A stretch of 64,000 nucleotides of DNA from Xenoacremonium recifei (taxonomy: Eukaryota > Ascomycota > Sordariomycetes > Hypocreales > Nectriaceae). The notes under the pieces were generated by a model. The model had not been told where the DNA came from, made no database searches, and worked only from the letters and a program-made list of their open reading frames with translations. This document shows positions 23,901-34,910 of the stretch, piece after piece. The translations under genes were made by a program, and so were the position numbers. Position 1 is the stretch's first letter. Each line of letters starts with the position of its first letter. The stretch lies in NCBI GenBank assembly GCA_012184525.1, contig WOFQ01000087.1, positions 1 through 64,000 of the forward strand, in the 5' to 3' direction.

Positions 23901-24470
23901 AATCCACCAGGCAGTGAATCTTGACGTCCGACCCGGTATGCAAAATATTAGTCTCCGTGATGAGCTCGCCATCCTGCTTCGAGGCTGCAGGACCAGGCGA
24001 AATAGCCTCTGGGAAGATTGTGTTAGATTGTGGTGTCTAATCTAGCTTGGGTGGGCATTTGGCAGAACAGCAATAGTCGTCTTAATTGTACTATCTGAAC
24101 ATGTAATCACACTTATATCTGGGACGACGGATATGTCTATTACCGATAAATGAAACCTGTGGTTGTGGCGTTTGGCGGTCAACCCGGCTAGGAACCTGGG
24201 TGCCGCCGTGCAGTTGGCTTGTCTGTGGCAACCGGTGACTCTGCCTACGAAGGAAAATCAATATAAAAGATCTCAGGCGAGAGATGTCCGACTTAGAGTT
24301 GCTTTCCCTTATGTGTTCTGGCTAGCAGGGACTCACAGGAAGGTCAACAATGCCACCTTCAGTGTCATAATCATCATCAGGGCTCGAATGGCTCTGTTCA
24401 TCGCGGTGTATCTCTTAATTCTTAGTCATAATGCTCATATAAGTCCCTTCTACTGCTTTAGGACAGGCCT
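17901..24470. other. 6.5-kb gene-poor region
   Basis: No gene that I can support. A TATAAA at about 20541 precedes a region with intron-like signals (20690-20840), but no coherent frame follows. On the minus strand near 22950-23120 a stretch reading CPFEIDQGDIMLLYLPTF could be a coding relic of unknown identity. An AT-rich island lies at 22180-22480. Confidence 0.45.
22180..22480. repeat. AT-rich, TpA-rich island
   Basis: This block is dominated by TATA, TTAA and ATAT words and is depleted in CpA/TpG relative to its flanks by eye. This is the signature left by repeat-induced point mutation on an old repeat. No parent element can be identified. Confidence 0.45.
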
Positions 24471-25043
24471 TTACTTCTTCTTCGGGCTGTCAACACCTTC
24501 GCCTAAGAGTCTACTCCCTTTTTCGACAACATCGTCGCTTGTCACCCTTTCGTCCTCAGCATCGTCATCATCAAGCTCCCATTGACGCAAATATTCATAT
24601 GCCACATCATTGTCCAGTGGCTTCGTAGGGATCTCGTCTAATTTCTCTGTCTTGGCTTAGTCTCCCGTCCTTGTAAGAGTGTAGAACAGCTGATACTTAC
24701 TGCAGAGGGGATACTTGGCATAGAATTCCTCCTTGCCGAGATTCTCTCTGTCATCGGATATTCGGCGAATACCAGCGACTAGATCTTCTTCAGGCTTTTC
24801 TTCAGGCTTTTCTTCAGGCTTTTCTTTGGGCTTTTCGGTCGGACTCAAACCTTCGCGGCTACTTCCCTGATTTTTGGGAGGAGAGAACTCAGGCGGGTGT
24901 TTCGACAACTTCTCCAGAAATGCAATCGACATGACTGGGAATGGTTGGACTAGCTCGATTGGCTCCTGTTTCTGTTTCTTCTCTGGAGATCGTCCTCCAA
25001 CTGGCAGAGCTGCATCTTCCTTATGATTGCGTTTCTTCTCCAT
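24471..25043 (-). CDS. Small charged hypothetical protein
   Basis: Two exons, 25043-24701 and 24655-24471, joined across a 45-nt intron (24656-24700, donor GTAAGT). The spliced frame is exactly 175 codons plus TAA. The protein is very hydrophilic, with a basic start (MEKKRNHKED), a Pro/Lys/Glu tandem (EKPKEKPEEKPEEKPEED, around residues 85-105), then KEEFYAKYPLC, YEYLRQWELDDDDAEDE and a C-terminal SPKKK. No membrane segment or signal peptide is visible. I do not recognise the family; a nuclear or cytosolic role is possible. The frame is uninterrupted, unlike the genes to its right. Confidence 0.6.
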
Positions 25044-25398
25044 CTCGAGCGATAGATCGACGCGCGACGGGAATCAGATGTAAGAGCCGATGGTTGATGA
25101 AGAATGAAGAATTATGGGAGCCTGGTCTTGCAGGTGAATAGCAATAAAAATTTGATGGGGGAATGGTAAAACAGGCAATTCGGCTATCAAGGTAGGCAAC
25201 TCGGGTGGGTGTTGCGTGACCCGCCATGTGACTAGCTCACGTGATGCGCGGCGCGCTCCGCGCACCTTAGTCAAATATGAATAATGAGCTCGAATCAGCC
25301 CGACGGGCTCAGGGAGCTCTAAAAGAATGGCGTTTTCTAGTGGCTAGGGTAAAGCTCAGTGCTAACTCATTTTTACTTAGGAAATATAAGGCTCTATT

Positions 25399-25850
25399 TT
25401 ATATGCACTGACCAGTGACATTCCTCTGCGGAATCCCAGCCATGTCACTGTCAAAAATTGATTCAGTACTGTTCTCGCATACTCTCAGCTGCCGAGCCTT
25501 GCAAAAACTATCCCTTGAACTATCACGACAGGGTGTCTGGCAATGATTGTGAAGGTTCTCTCTAACGGCGGCTTCGTTCTCCTCTGCCTGCTTTGCCCGC
25601 ATCGCAAAGATACCACCGTACAAGAACTTGGGTTCGTCAGTTCCCTAAACAAGCCCAGTATTACCCACAGAGAAATATACACAATCATCTATAGCTTCCT
25701 CGACTCTCTCACAACCCCAGGTGCAGCCAGGATCCCCCGAACCATGATCTTCACCTTCATCACTATACTCCACGGATAGTTCAAAGGTGGATCCGATAAT
25801 AACCGAGAGACCTCCATCTTCTTTCCATTTCTCCTACAGTGTAGTCGTCT
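25399..25850 (-). pseudogene. C-terminal gene fragment, copy A of a dispersed coding repeat
   Basis: The minus strand reads EKWKEDGGLSVIIGSTFELS...DPGCTWGCERVEEAIDDCVYFS. After a probable 42-nt intron it continues FLYGGIFAMRAKQAEENEAAV...CQTPCRDSSRD and SFCKARQLRVCENSTESIF to a TAA at 25399. A splice acceptor (CTGTAG) precedes EKWKEDGG, but no upstream exon or start could be joined. Cysteines are frequent, suggesting an extracellular protein. The last 40 residues match a second copy at 39.4-39.6 kb. Family not recognised. Confidence 0.45.
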
Positions 25851-26142
25851 ATGGCAAGAAGATTTTAAGGGAGGGTTCGCTGTCCTGAATTCACGTACTC
25901 TGATCATTCCCGGCATTCCATTAGCCCGTTACCATACAGTATGTCTATTATAGCAGACATATCGATAAATTAAGATATCTCTTTAGTATCTAAAAAAAAG
26001 CGTCTCTCGAAGAAAGCCGATTTATTTCTCCCTTATCTTGCAACGGACAAACACGCATCCTTCGTCACTAAAGACTCTTCGGGTCAGGTGCTACCTAAAA
26101 CCCGAGTGCCTGTGGCGAAGGGGCCATCGGTTAAGGTGGTGT

Positions 26143-27180
26143 TCAATGTAGCGCTATTGTACCTCGCCACCGATGTGCCGTATTAGATGGGGTTCCAATG
26201 GGCCATCGCGCTTCCGGGGAGAGCAGGGTGGACAGTCGAAGCGGCCCAGGAGTCTCGCCCGACTCTTCAGCCAGGATAATTACAAATTTGTCTTCGGGTT
26301 GCTCGTTACGGTCAACAGAAAAAGAAATGAATGATTGGTCCCCCAAGTCGTGGCGCGCTGGCTTAAAGGCTCGGAAATGCGGTATAGTTGTGGTCGAAAA
26401 TATAGTTCCAGATCTTCGGGCTAGTTGAGGATGACAGTATGCTTGACGGTAGCCGTCGAGTTATCCTGAGATTGGATCTTTAAACTGAGCTCTTCTATTT
26501 CTTTGTTCGATAGGACAACGACAGATATTGGAAGTAGTACAGATACATCCATCTGGAGGTCGGAATGTATACGTGAAGGTAGCCATACCTGGCTGCCTGT
26601 ATGCTGAGGTTGTTGCGGTGCCTGAGTAGACATTAGCACATAGGTTTGCATGAGATTTACCTGTCGAGAGAAACAATCATTCGGCGATATCACTCAATAC
26701 AATATCACGTCTCTATAGAGGGATGATCTTATGTTGGGCAGCCTTAATGTTAAGCAGAGTTTTAACCGATGATTCGAAGCCTACAGAGGACAGAGTCCTA
26801 TTGGATTCATTCATAGACACTCGGGCCGCTTCAATTTTGTCCTGTACTTGGCTCACTATGATACAAACATCATCGGCCACACACTACTTAGCAACGAAAA
26901 TTAATGATTCAGGATACGACATGTTCTTTAAAGTCTGTAAAATCCCCAACCACGACGTGTCTGGCGGTTGATCGCTATCGGGAGGCTAGAGAACGGCAAT
27001 TACACGTCTTCTCTGAAAATTCTGGTCACCCTCATTTTCGCTCGAGAGAAATTGTGCATTACCAGAGATCTTTTGCTTGATGCCCTGTATCTCTAGCTCC
27101 GTGAGGCGACAGAGGAAAATGACTGTCCACGTCAGCTGCGTGAGGTAGTCAGGCGAGACCTCCACCCATGGACCCCCCAC
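26143..27180 (-). pseudogene. Unidentified coding-like fragments
   Basis: Several minus-strand stretches have protein-like composition but sit in different frames. They are GDQSFISFSVDRNEQPEDKF...SGETPGPLRLSTLL near 26350, VNLMQTYVLMSTQAPQQPQ near 26650, and LTWTVIFLCRLTELEIQGIKQKIS near 27130 leading to VQDKIEAARVSMNESNRTLSS with an intervening stop. They may be exons of one decayed gene. No family can be named. Confidence 0.25.
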
Positions 27181-27382
27181 ACGAGGATCTTCATTATTGG
27201 CATTATTGAAGAGTGAATGGACGGCGCGATGAGCGCGGAGATATGAAGGGCTGAGGTAACTGGACTCGTGTTACTCTACACAGTAACTAGTTGACTTTGG
27301 TTATGGTTAATTGACATTTGCATTTAATTCCAGGCAGAAGATCGACTAGTGGATTCATGCTTCGTATACTGTTTGAAGGGGG

Positions 27383-27685
27383 TCAAAGGTTTAACATAAA
27401 ATCTAGCGATAATACTAAGTATGGGACAGAAAAAAGATATGCCGTCGGTAACAGTCTAGCTCCCCCCTCGGTCATATGGGTAGGAGTTATGAAGGATGCC
27501 ACACAGTTTACGCGAACTCCCGCTCGTGAGTGAAGCTGGAGCGCGAGAGGCGTGAAAGGTCCTATGACGCCATGCTTAAAAGCGATATAAGAGTCTACTT
27601 CGGGACCATCAATGTAACCGGATGTCAACGAGACAGGGATAACAGAGCCTCGCCAACCAGATTCGTCTTGCGTTTGAGATCGCAT
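27383..27685 (-). pseudogene. Short-chain dehydrogenase/reductase fragment
   Basis: This 100-codon open frame covers only the middle of a classical SDR. VSLTSGYIDGPEVDSYIAFK supplies the catalytic Ser and the Tyr-x3-Lys motif, followed by HGVIGPFTPLALQL and VRVNCVASFITPTHMTEGG, the usual strand after the active site. The N-terminal TGxxxGxG nucleotide-binding half is absent here and no start is visible, so the piece is a relic. A different SDR relic lies at 30662-31323, so this is not simply its other half: both contain their own Y-x3-K. Confidence 0.65.
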
Positions 27686-28153
27686 GTGGAAAATGGCGAA
27701 TCTCAGTGCTGAGTTAGTTGACAGCCTATAGTCTCTAGACGTTCTTCTTCATGATGAGCAGTGAAGTCAAGACCTACTGTTCACGATGCTCTTGCAGTTA
27801 ACATTCACCACCTTCCCCGTACTGTCGTCACTTGGCTCCCCGCCCTTATCAACCGGAAAGGAAAAAAGGGGCTCGTCTCCATGATGCCCACATTTGAGAC
27901 TTACATCTACCCGACCAAAACTTTGAATGGCTTCATGGAACGGCTGGGGAGTATCTTCAAAATAAATGATGCTTACGTGGGTGAATGAAGTCCATCTAAC
28001 CCGTCATGCTTGTTCTGCGCATCTGTTAGTAATCCTGTCATGTCCCAGTTCAGTAACCCCCTCAGAGGGCCCTTCATCCTCCACAAACAACTCTGGGTCC
28101 GAGTCGCTTAGCATGCCTAGGCCTCCCCATGATGAATAGATCAATGGCCGTGG

Positions 28154-30141
28154 TCAGAAGCCTGTGATGTCACCTGGGCTTCCCTCTGTTACAGACGAAT
28201 GAAACTTCTCCGTCGTTAGGTCATTATCATGGTCTTCTTCAACAATTTCATGATGCCTTATCAATGGGGGTTGATCAGAGGGCGAGACTGTGGTCGTGGT
28301 GGGCGTGTTAATTCGGCCTGATACAACGAGGCGGCCGATGTACGCCCCGGTCGTATCTTCGCCTCCCATCAAGATAGAGTTATCGGGAACTGAACAGTGG
28401 ACATCCTCTGGCGCGTTGGGGTTCACAACCCAACAGTCACAGAGGGCGAGCATCCGGAGCAGCATCTGGGGACCATGCGTCGCCATCGGCACCGGGCATC
28501 CTTGGTCCTTCAGCATCTTCAGGTCTACGGCCATGTCTCTGGCCAGTGGATACACATTCGATATCGGCCACGAGCCCTCTACAACTAAAAGCGTGGCCAC
28601 TGCTACTGCCAAGGAGAAGATTTGGTAGACTTCCGCAGAGAGCTTTTGGTGTGACGTCGGAGCGCGAGCCATCCGTCGAGTGCGGTTGACAGCGCCCAGG
28701 GTAGCTTAGCTACCAGCCGTATGGTCTTAGTGTCCAGGTTCTCGTATCATCACAATTGCCGAAACTGCGCCTGGTCACCGCACAGAAGTGGTGGTTGAGG
28801 AGCAGAAAATCTTGCGCCCTGAAGATGTTCATGCTCATACATATGGGTTCGTCGCCAGGTCAAGGGTTGATAGTCGTCTCTGGGATATCTTCATCATCTC
28901 AATTTAGTGGAAGAGGAACACCCAGGCTCTGGACGCGGATGAGAGGCTGCCTGTCGAGACAAATGTTCTGAAACCTATGCGGTTAGCCTTGGGAGTGGCC
29001 ACATCTCATGGAAGCTCTCAGATTTCGGTATCTACAAGATCCCACCATAGCCGATGGCGTATCTCGTCTTCAAGACATGTTGATAGCGACATGTACTTTT
29101 CCAAGTTGAGGGCTTATGAACTCCGAACTGCCTGTGCCAAATGACTAAGAAAACCTTCAATAACTGTTTTCGCACCAGAAAGCCCGCCTCCGCTCACCTG
29201 TCCCACAAAAGGAACCAAAAGCAAAGAAAAGAACGCAGAGGAAATACGGGAAGAGACTTACGAGTTCAGGATCTCGATATTATTTGTGGCATACCAATAC
29301 GGCTGCGTAACGGATAACGTCTGAAGCTGCGTCAATAAGGGGCGCGAGTCATAATCCCCGGCTCTCAAGGCATATTGAGATGCAAGAAGCCAGACGTGGG
29401 CGAGATGCCGGATGGAGTCTCGCGGGCAGCTAGCGACCTCGACTGTCTCCAGCGGCACATACAAAGCACTCACGGATATAATGGTCAGCAGCAACGAAAG
29501 CCGGACGAAGTCAACCTGGTCCGTGCCGGCCTCCCAGAACAGCGGGTACTCACGTCAGAACGAGGACACAGGGACTGTTTGGAAGATCCAGTCAATATGC
29601 TACAGATATTAGTTAGTCAAGAGGCCACATTGAGACCTCGAGGGCAGGATCGCCGATACTGTTGGCGCCAGAGTCGTTTCCGGTAGTTCTGGTCGAGGAA
29701 ATTCCACCATAACGGAAGCTGCTCGACACGGTTTGCCTCAGCCAAGGTCTGCGGCACCGAGTGCTCCGCAGCGTCATCCATGCCAGTGCTGAACCCCAGC
29801 AGTCTTGCCAGGGATTTGAGACCCTTTGCAACCGACGGCGAAGCACACACAATTCGTCGGGGGTGACGCCCAACATCTTCGCCAACGTTTCCGGCATGTT
29901 CCAGCCGACGCTCTTGCTGAAGACATGCAGTCTCTGTGGCAGCCCTATGCACACACCACCTGATCCGAGACAGATCGATGCCGGCGTGACGGGGCCGGGT
30001 TTTGGCGACACTGAGACCTGCGACAATAGCGGACACAAGTACCGCAAGGCACACTGCGGTCGCAGCGGAGCTTCTTCTAGCGACAGGCCAGGCAGCTCAG
30101 CGGCTGTCTCTTGCCCCCCGACACGCCGGGAGGGTCTCTGA
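28154..30141 (-). pseudogene. Zn2Cys6 transcription factor, inactivated
   Basis: Near 30100-30020 the minus strand reads LSCLACR-stop-KKLRCDRSVPC, GTCVRYCRRSQCRQNPAP, a Zn2Cys6 cluster with a TAG (30077-30079) inside it. The regulatory domain follows in shifting frames: GLPQRLHVFSKSVGWNMPETL, then LGFSTGMDDAAEH, then LPLWWNFLDQNYRKRLWRQQY. A segment SIRHLAHVWLLASQYALRAGD...TQPYWYATNNIEILNS near 29400 is the hallmark Fungal_trans region. A C-terminal piece VYQIFSLAVAVATLLVVEG...MLLRMLALCD lies at 28154-28672. Stops and frame changes make it a pseudogene. It may once have controlled the neighbouring catabolic genes. Confidence 0.75.
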
Positions 30142-30661
30142 GTTACTTCTGCAATGAGCGCTAATGAATTTTCGGACTTGGGCGTTGTGGTTTCCGAGGG
30201 CTGAGGAGGAATGAAGTTGATTTATGTGAGGGGGCTTCCGGATCGGACTTGGAGGATCGATTTGTGGCCTCCCAGCCCAATTTCTTCTTTGAAAGCCTGG
30301 CCCCTAAGTAGCTTCTGCTGCAATGTCTCATCTTGATGCGCTTCCGGGTCACTGACGTCCCAATTCGCCGCGACAAACCGACCACGCAGGAAGTCAGCTC
30401 GGCGACGCAAGATAAATGGACAGACTTCCGAAAAGCTCAGCTAGTCAATAGTCTTCATCAGTGTCTTCCTTGAATGGCAAGAGTATTACTTGATCGGTGT
30501 TACAAACGGGAATCTTGGGCATATAGGTCTAGCTCTTTGCGGACCACGCTGCTCTCTACCATACCAGGGTGAACATTAAAATGGCGGATATTATCATACT
30601 CTGAAGAGCCAAACGAGTTTGCCACTACCCTAGAACGGAGACTAAATGTTATTACTGGCGT

Positions 30662-31323
30662 TCAATTGATCGCAGAGTATGTTGGAGGCAGCTTTGGCTG
30701 CAGTGTATGTGGATTGGCCAGGACCAGCAAAGTACGAAGCCGCAGTTTCCGTATCAATGAAAAGCCATGACCCCTGGAATACTTTGCTAGACCTCGAGTG
30801 ACGAGAGACATGTCTTTCGTGTTGATGTCCTTGAAGTGTTGATGTTTGTCAGAGAAGGCCACCAATACGTTTGGTCTATGGGAAAGCCGCTCACAAATGC
30901 GTTCCACCACTCATCAACGGGAACATCGGCAAGATTCATGACGTGACCCAGAACACCCGAGGAATTAGCAACGACGTCGATTTTGCGAAATTGAGCAACG
31001 GTGCGACTGAAGAGATGTTTCACCTGGGATTCTGAGGCCACATAAGTTGCCCTCGCTATTGTTTTCGTGTTTGGGCCGATGGTTCTCAAAGACTCGACCA
31101 CTGACCCAATAGTGTCCTTGGATCTCGCAGCTAGTACTACGGCTCCAGCGCCCACATTTGCCCATCGCCTGCAAGGTTCCCTGGAGAAGATCAATTCGAG
31201 TAAATGAGAATGGACTTGAGGATCGCTAACCCTCCCCGAGCCCTCTCCCGGCTCCTGTAACGACGGCGATTTGTTCTCGTGCCGCAGCTCAAATCCTGTT
31301 GTTTTTTGGGTCAATAGTAGCAT
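30662..31323 (-). pseudogene. Short-chain dehydrogenase/reductase, decayed
   Basis: The order of SDR landmarks is preserved on the minus strand: TGAGRGLG (nucleotide-binding glycine motif, near 31240), VGAGAVVLAARSKDTIGSV, ARATYVASESQVKHLF, then FRKIDVVANSSGVLG (the NNAG-type strand). Far downstream comes GQSTYTAAKAASNIL with the Tyr-x3-Lys active site (near 30700). These pieces lie in different frames, and part of the region between NNSSG and the active site is scrambled, so no continuous protein can be read. Confidence 0.68.
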
Positions 31324-31523
31324 ATACGGCTCGAAGCACCGTCGAAGTGAACTGGAGGACCTCAGTCTAGTAATTTGGGTGTCTTGGGTCGAGTGTCATA
31401 AGTATACTGACAAAAGCTGGACGCTCTTAGTGTTTCTATAATAGTTACGAACATGGCTACGAAAATTCTTTAATGACGCTTCGCAGCTGATTATGTATCC
31501 GCAGCGGATGATATTCAACATTG

Positions 31524-34308
31524 TCATATGCATACAGCTGAGACCTCAGCATTCCTTACGGAATGAGGCTCAACGTCAAGATGCTTAATGACAACTTCGC
31601 CATGCGAATGCCCTTTTGAGAGACGTCGGTCCACACTTAGAATTTTTCCCCGAAAAAGCAACTTTGCCACCTCATGGCCGCCTACCTCGTCGATGATCTG
31701 CCCAGCCACAGTCCGTAAGCTGTTGTTCTGGCTAGCCCTCGCGATGACTCGTCCAATGCGCCAAGCTTGTGATAAGGTGTTCGGATAGGATATCGGCGGA
31801 TGATCGCGTTGGTGGTTGGACGGGCACAAAATCCCCTATAGTAGCCCATCTCGATAGACGGGGCGCGCAGGGTCAAGTCAATAAGGCAGTCGTCGCGGGC
31901 TTTGGTCAGGATCGGCGCCCGGCCGTCTCCGCACGCGAGGGCAGAGGGAGTATCTGGTTCTCTTCTTTGACGGCGTTGATGACTTGCCAGAGGTTGGGGT
32001 ATGCCCGAGCTGGAAATAAGAGTGAAATTCAATACTCAGGAGAACAGCAGTGAGGAAAGGGAAAACGAGCCTACCCATCCAGTCCGCGTCGACGGCAGGA
32101 CGACCAAAATGTCGGGTTGAGCAGGTAGCAAATGATAGCAGTCCATTTGGACCTCCGATCTCAATCCGGGTCATGGCATCAAACGAGTCATGTGGATTGC
32201 AGTCCATCATTATCTGCATTGAGAGGATAAACTCGCTTGCGCTCAGTCGCTCTGCTGGTACTGCCGGAGAGCCCATGTTTCCAGCCCCTGTAACGAAGGT
32301 GGTTGGTGCTCCTGGGTGTCTTGTTATTTATTTGTTGCGATTTACAGTACATCCAAGCATCTGGCGCTCGTGAGTCCATGTCAATAATATCTAGTTGGTG
32401 CCCTTCTCGAGTATCTTGACGCAGTTTCAGCATTCCTGGATACGGGGATCCCCCACCACCGCAGTCGAAGACGTAACGACCCTGGGCCATCCATTCCAGA
32501 TCAGTTATCGATACGGACCATTTTTTCAATTGTGTGATCTCATTCTTTACAATCCTTGGTTTGTAATTGCTCATGTCGCCGGGGAGCTCAAGATGGTGCT
32601 CCGTAGCCTTGGCCACTGTTTCGATTACATGTCCGTCTGACACTATCTCTTCTTGCTCCTCATTTAGTTCTTCTGCTACCATTTTCATGGGCGAGAGGTC
32701 TCCCACTGCCTTCGCAACGGTTCTGACTTGATTATTGATATGCTGCAGCAGTAATGATTCTTGTTCGGTAATCACTACAGAGTCTGGACGTGCTCCCGCC
32801 GCTATGACTCGTTCTATCGCAAGTGCCGCAGCCTTTTGCAAGCCTTGTGTTAATTTCTGGCCGTTGGGTTTTATACTATGTCCACCACTACGTTAACTCG
32901 AGCCACAGCTCCGCCAATAGCATTGTCGAAGTCATGATAGGGGGGCCAAATGATGCTCGAGGTTCCGTTCAGATGAAGGGGGGCAAATGATCGAACCACC
33001 ACCCACCACAATAAGACGGAGAGGCTTCAAGGCCGTCTTCATTAGATTGAAAATCCGCTCAAACTCGCGCTTGATTACACTTCGTGTGCCATTGATGGTC
33101 TCTTCAGCGAATGTCAGAATCACTACCCCCAGCAACTGCGATGTCGGTCGATGTGATGTCATCGTGCTTCCACCAAAGGCCAACGATCGCTTGGTGATCG
33201 CATATCCAATTGGATCTCGTCCCGCAGTCATTCGCTCATCAACACGTCGAACTATCAACGCGCCTCCGATGCCAATACAATCGACATGAGGTATGCCATA
33301 GTTCACCTTGACTCACGCAATATCCACGTCTACGAGAGATTGTCTCGGGTATCTGGAGGGTAACAGCACACCGACGTCAGAAGTTGTGCCACCGACATCT
33401 CATAAAATTCTCGTTGGTGAGTTGCTTGCCCTATCCTCGTACAAACCACCCAGGTAGGCAGCTCCCCTCATAGATTTAGTTAGGCCAGGCGAAAATGTTC
33501 GGCTGGGAAGCCTTGCAGCAGTCGCTGCGTCAAGAAGCGTGCCGCAATTTTGGGTCAGATACAGGCCGCATCGCGGATCGAGCCTGTTCATAGCTGCCCT
33601 GAAAACCCCAATTGTTCTGTTTGCGAATTGGTGAATCAACGCGTTGAGATTGGGGCGTTCTTTCGTTCTAAGAAACCGAGATTAGAGATCTCAGATGAAC
33701 ATACCACTACCACGTCTGGGAGATCTCGATTGATGATCTCACGGACTGCCTGTTATTGGTGGAAGTGATGGTCCAACGAGGAGAATACCCTTGATATAAC
33801 TACGGCTTTGTTGCCTAACTCCCGAATTTTGGCACACTCAGCGGTGGGATGGCTCTCCCCAGCCGGTGCTTCGAGCCTTCCGTCGATTTACAATCCCTTT
33901 TCAACTTGGGGGCAATACCCTTTCATGATTCTCGGAGTGAAACTGGAAAATCCGAAATGGGGGGGACCTCTTTGGTGAAGCTCTTCGGGAGCCTTATCAC
34001 CGCAACTCTAGACAAGTGTCGCTCATCGTGCTCGATAATAGCATTGAAGAAATGGGCGCTGCCAATCGTCAGAGAAGCAAATTTCGGGCGACGAATGATT
34101 GATTGCTGTAGCACGCCCCGGACCGCGACCTCGATGCCTTCTGATACGTTGGGCTGGGTTGTAGGAGACTTTTGGGCTACAATGATGGACTTGGCTCTAT
34201 CTGGAACGGAACGGATGTGTTGATAATAAAAGTGTCAGTGTTTATGCCGCCAACACCGACGCCGACACGATAAAGGAAAGGGTCCACTGCGTTTGATATC
34301 ACGGCCAT
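31524..34308 (-). pseudogene. Hydantoinase/oxoprolinase-DUF917 fusion, decayed
   Basis: Start MAVISNAVDPFLYRVGVGVGGINTDTF matches the N-terminus of hydantoinase A/oxoprolinase proteins. GLTKSMRGAAYLGGL, DVGGTTSDVGVLLPS, YGIPHVDCIGIGG and LIVVGGGSIICP follow, the actin-like ATP-binding landmarks of the family. After ALAIERVIAAGARPDSVV a second domain begins: DLEWMAQGRYVFDCGGGGSPY, then RHFGRPAVDADWMG and DLTLRAPSIEMG, which is DUF917. Fungi have such fusions of about 1000 residues; they are thought to act on hydantoin- or oxoproline-type ring amides. Here there are several in-frame stops, several frameshifts, and a 5-bp duplication near 34203-34212 that shifts the frame after codon 33. The gene is dead but recently so, since most of its length is readable. 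Confidence 0.82.
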
Positions 34309-34910
34309 TGTGAAGCCTGGTTGAAGGAAACTGGAGACTTTCAGGAATGTTTAGGAAGCAAATAATATGCTTGAAGTGTTTTTGTATCTAGTTGTAACCT
34401 GGTACAGATAGTGTCCCGCCAAAAAGTATCTGATATCTTCCGACAAATGTGATGATCCCACATTAGTATACTCGGAGTCTCGTGAATCGGACTTCGGGGC
34501 TGAGTTTCGAGGTTGGCCGATTTGCCATATCCACCGATCAGAGAGTGTTTTATGCCATTCGTTATCTTGTTTTCAAACTACCCGTCTTCAGACGAGCCAA
34601 GGAGATAGAGCTGGGCAATGGAAAGGCTCCTGAGTAATGCCGGTCTATATAGCCGGTTTTTCGATTTAGACGTCTACTGCAGCTCTCGAATTATCCGGGA
34701 TTTTGTGTAAGCTAAGAATCAGCTGCATCACGCCATAGTGATGCACTCCTACATGGGTAATCTCCATGCAGCTTCATGTACCAGGGGAATTGCGAGAGAC
34801 TGGACTTCCCGAGGGCGTGTTTTAGAAAATGTGCAAAAGCCAAATCATCTATCAACGTTAAAATATTGAACTTTTCAACGGTTCTTTTAGAATTACGTCG
34901 TGCCTTTCCA

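Noticed and set aside
24163..24585. 140-codon plus-strand frame ending in poly-Ser
   Set aside because: It is antisense to the acidic C-terminal exon (DDDDAEDE) of the gene at 24471-25043, which has proper splicing; the Ser run is its complement.
29761..30141. 126-codon plus-strand frame
   Set aside because: Antisense to the Zn2Cys6 pseudogene whose zinc cluster is recognisable on the minus strand.
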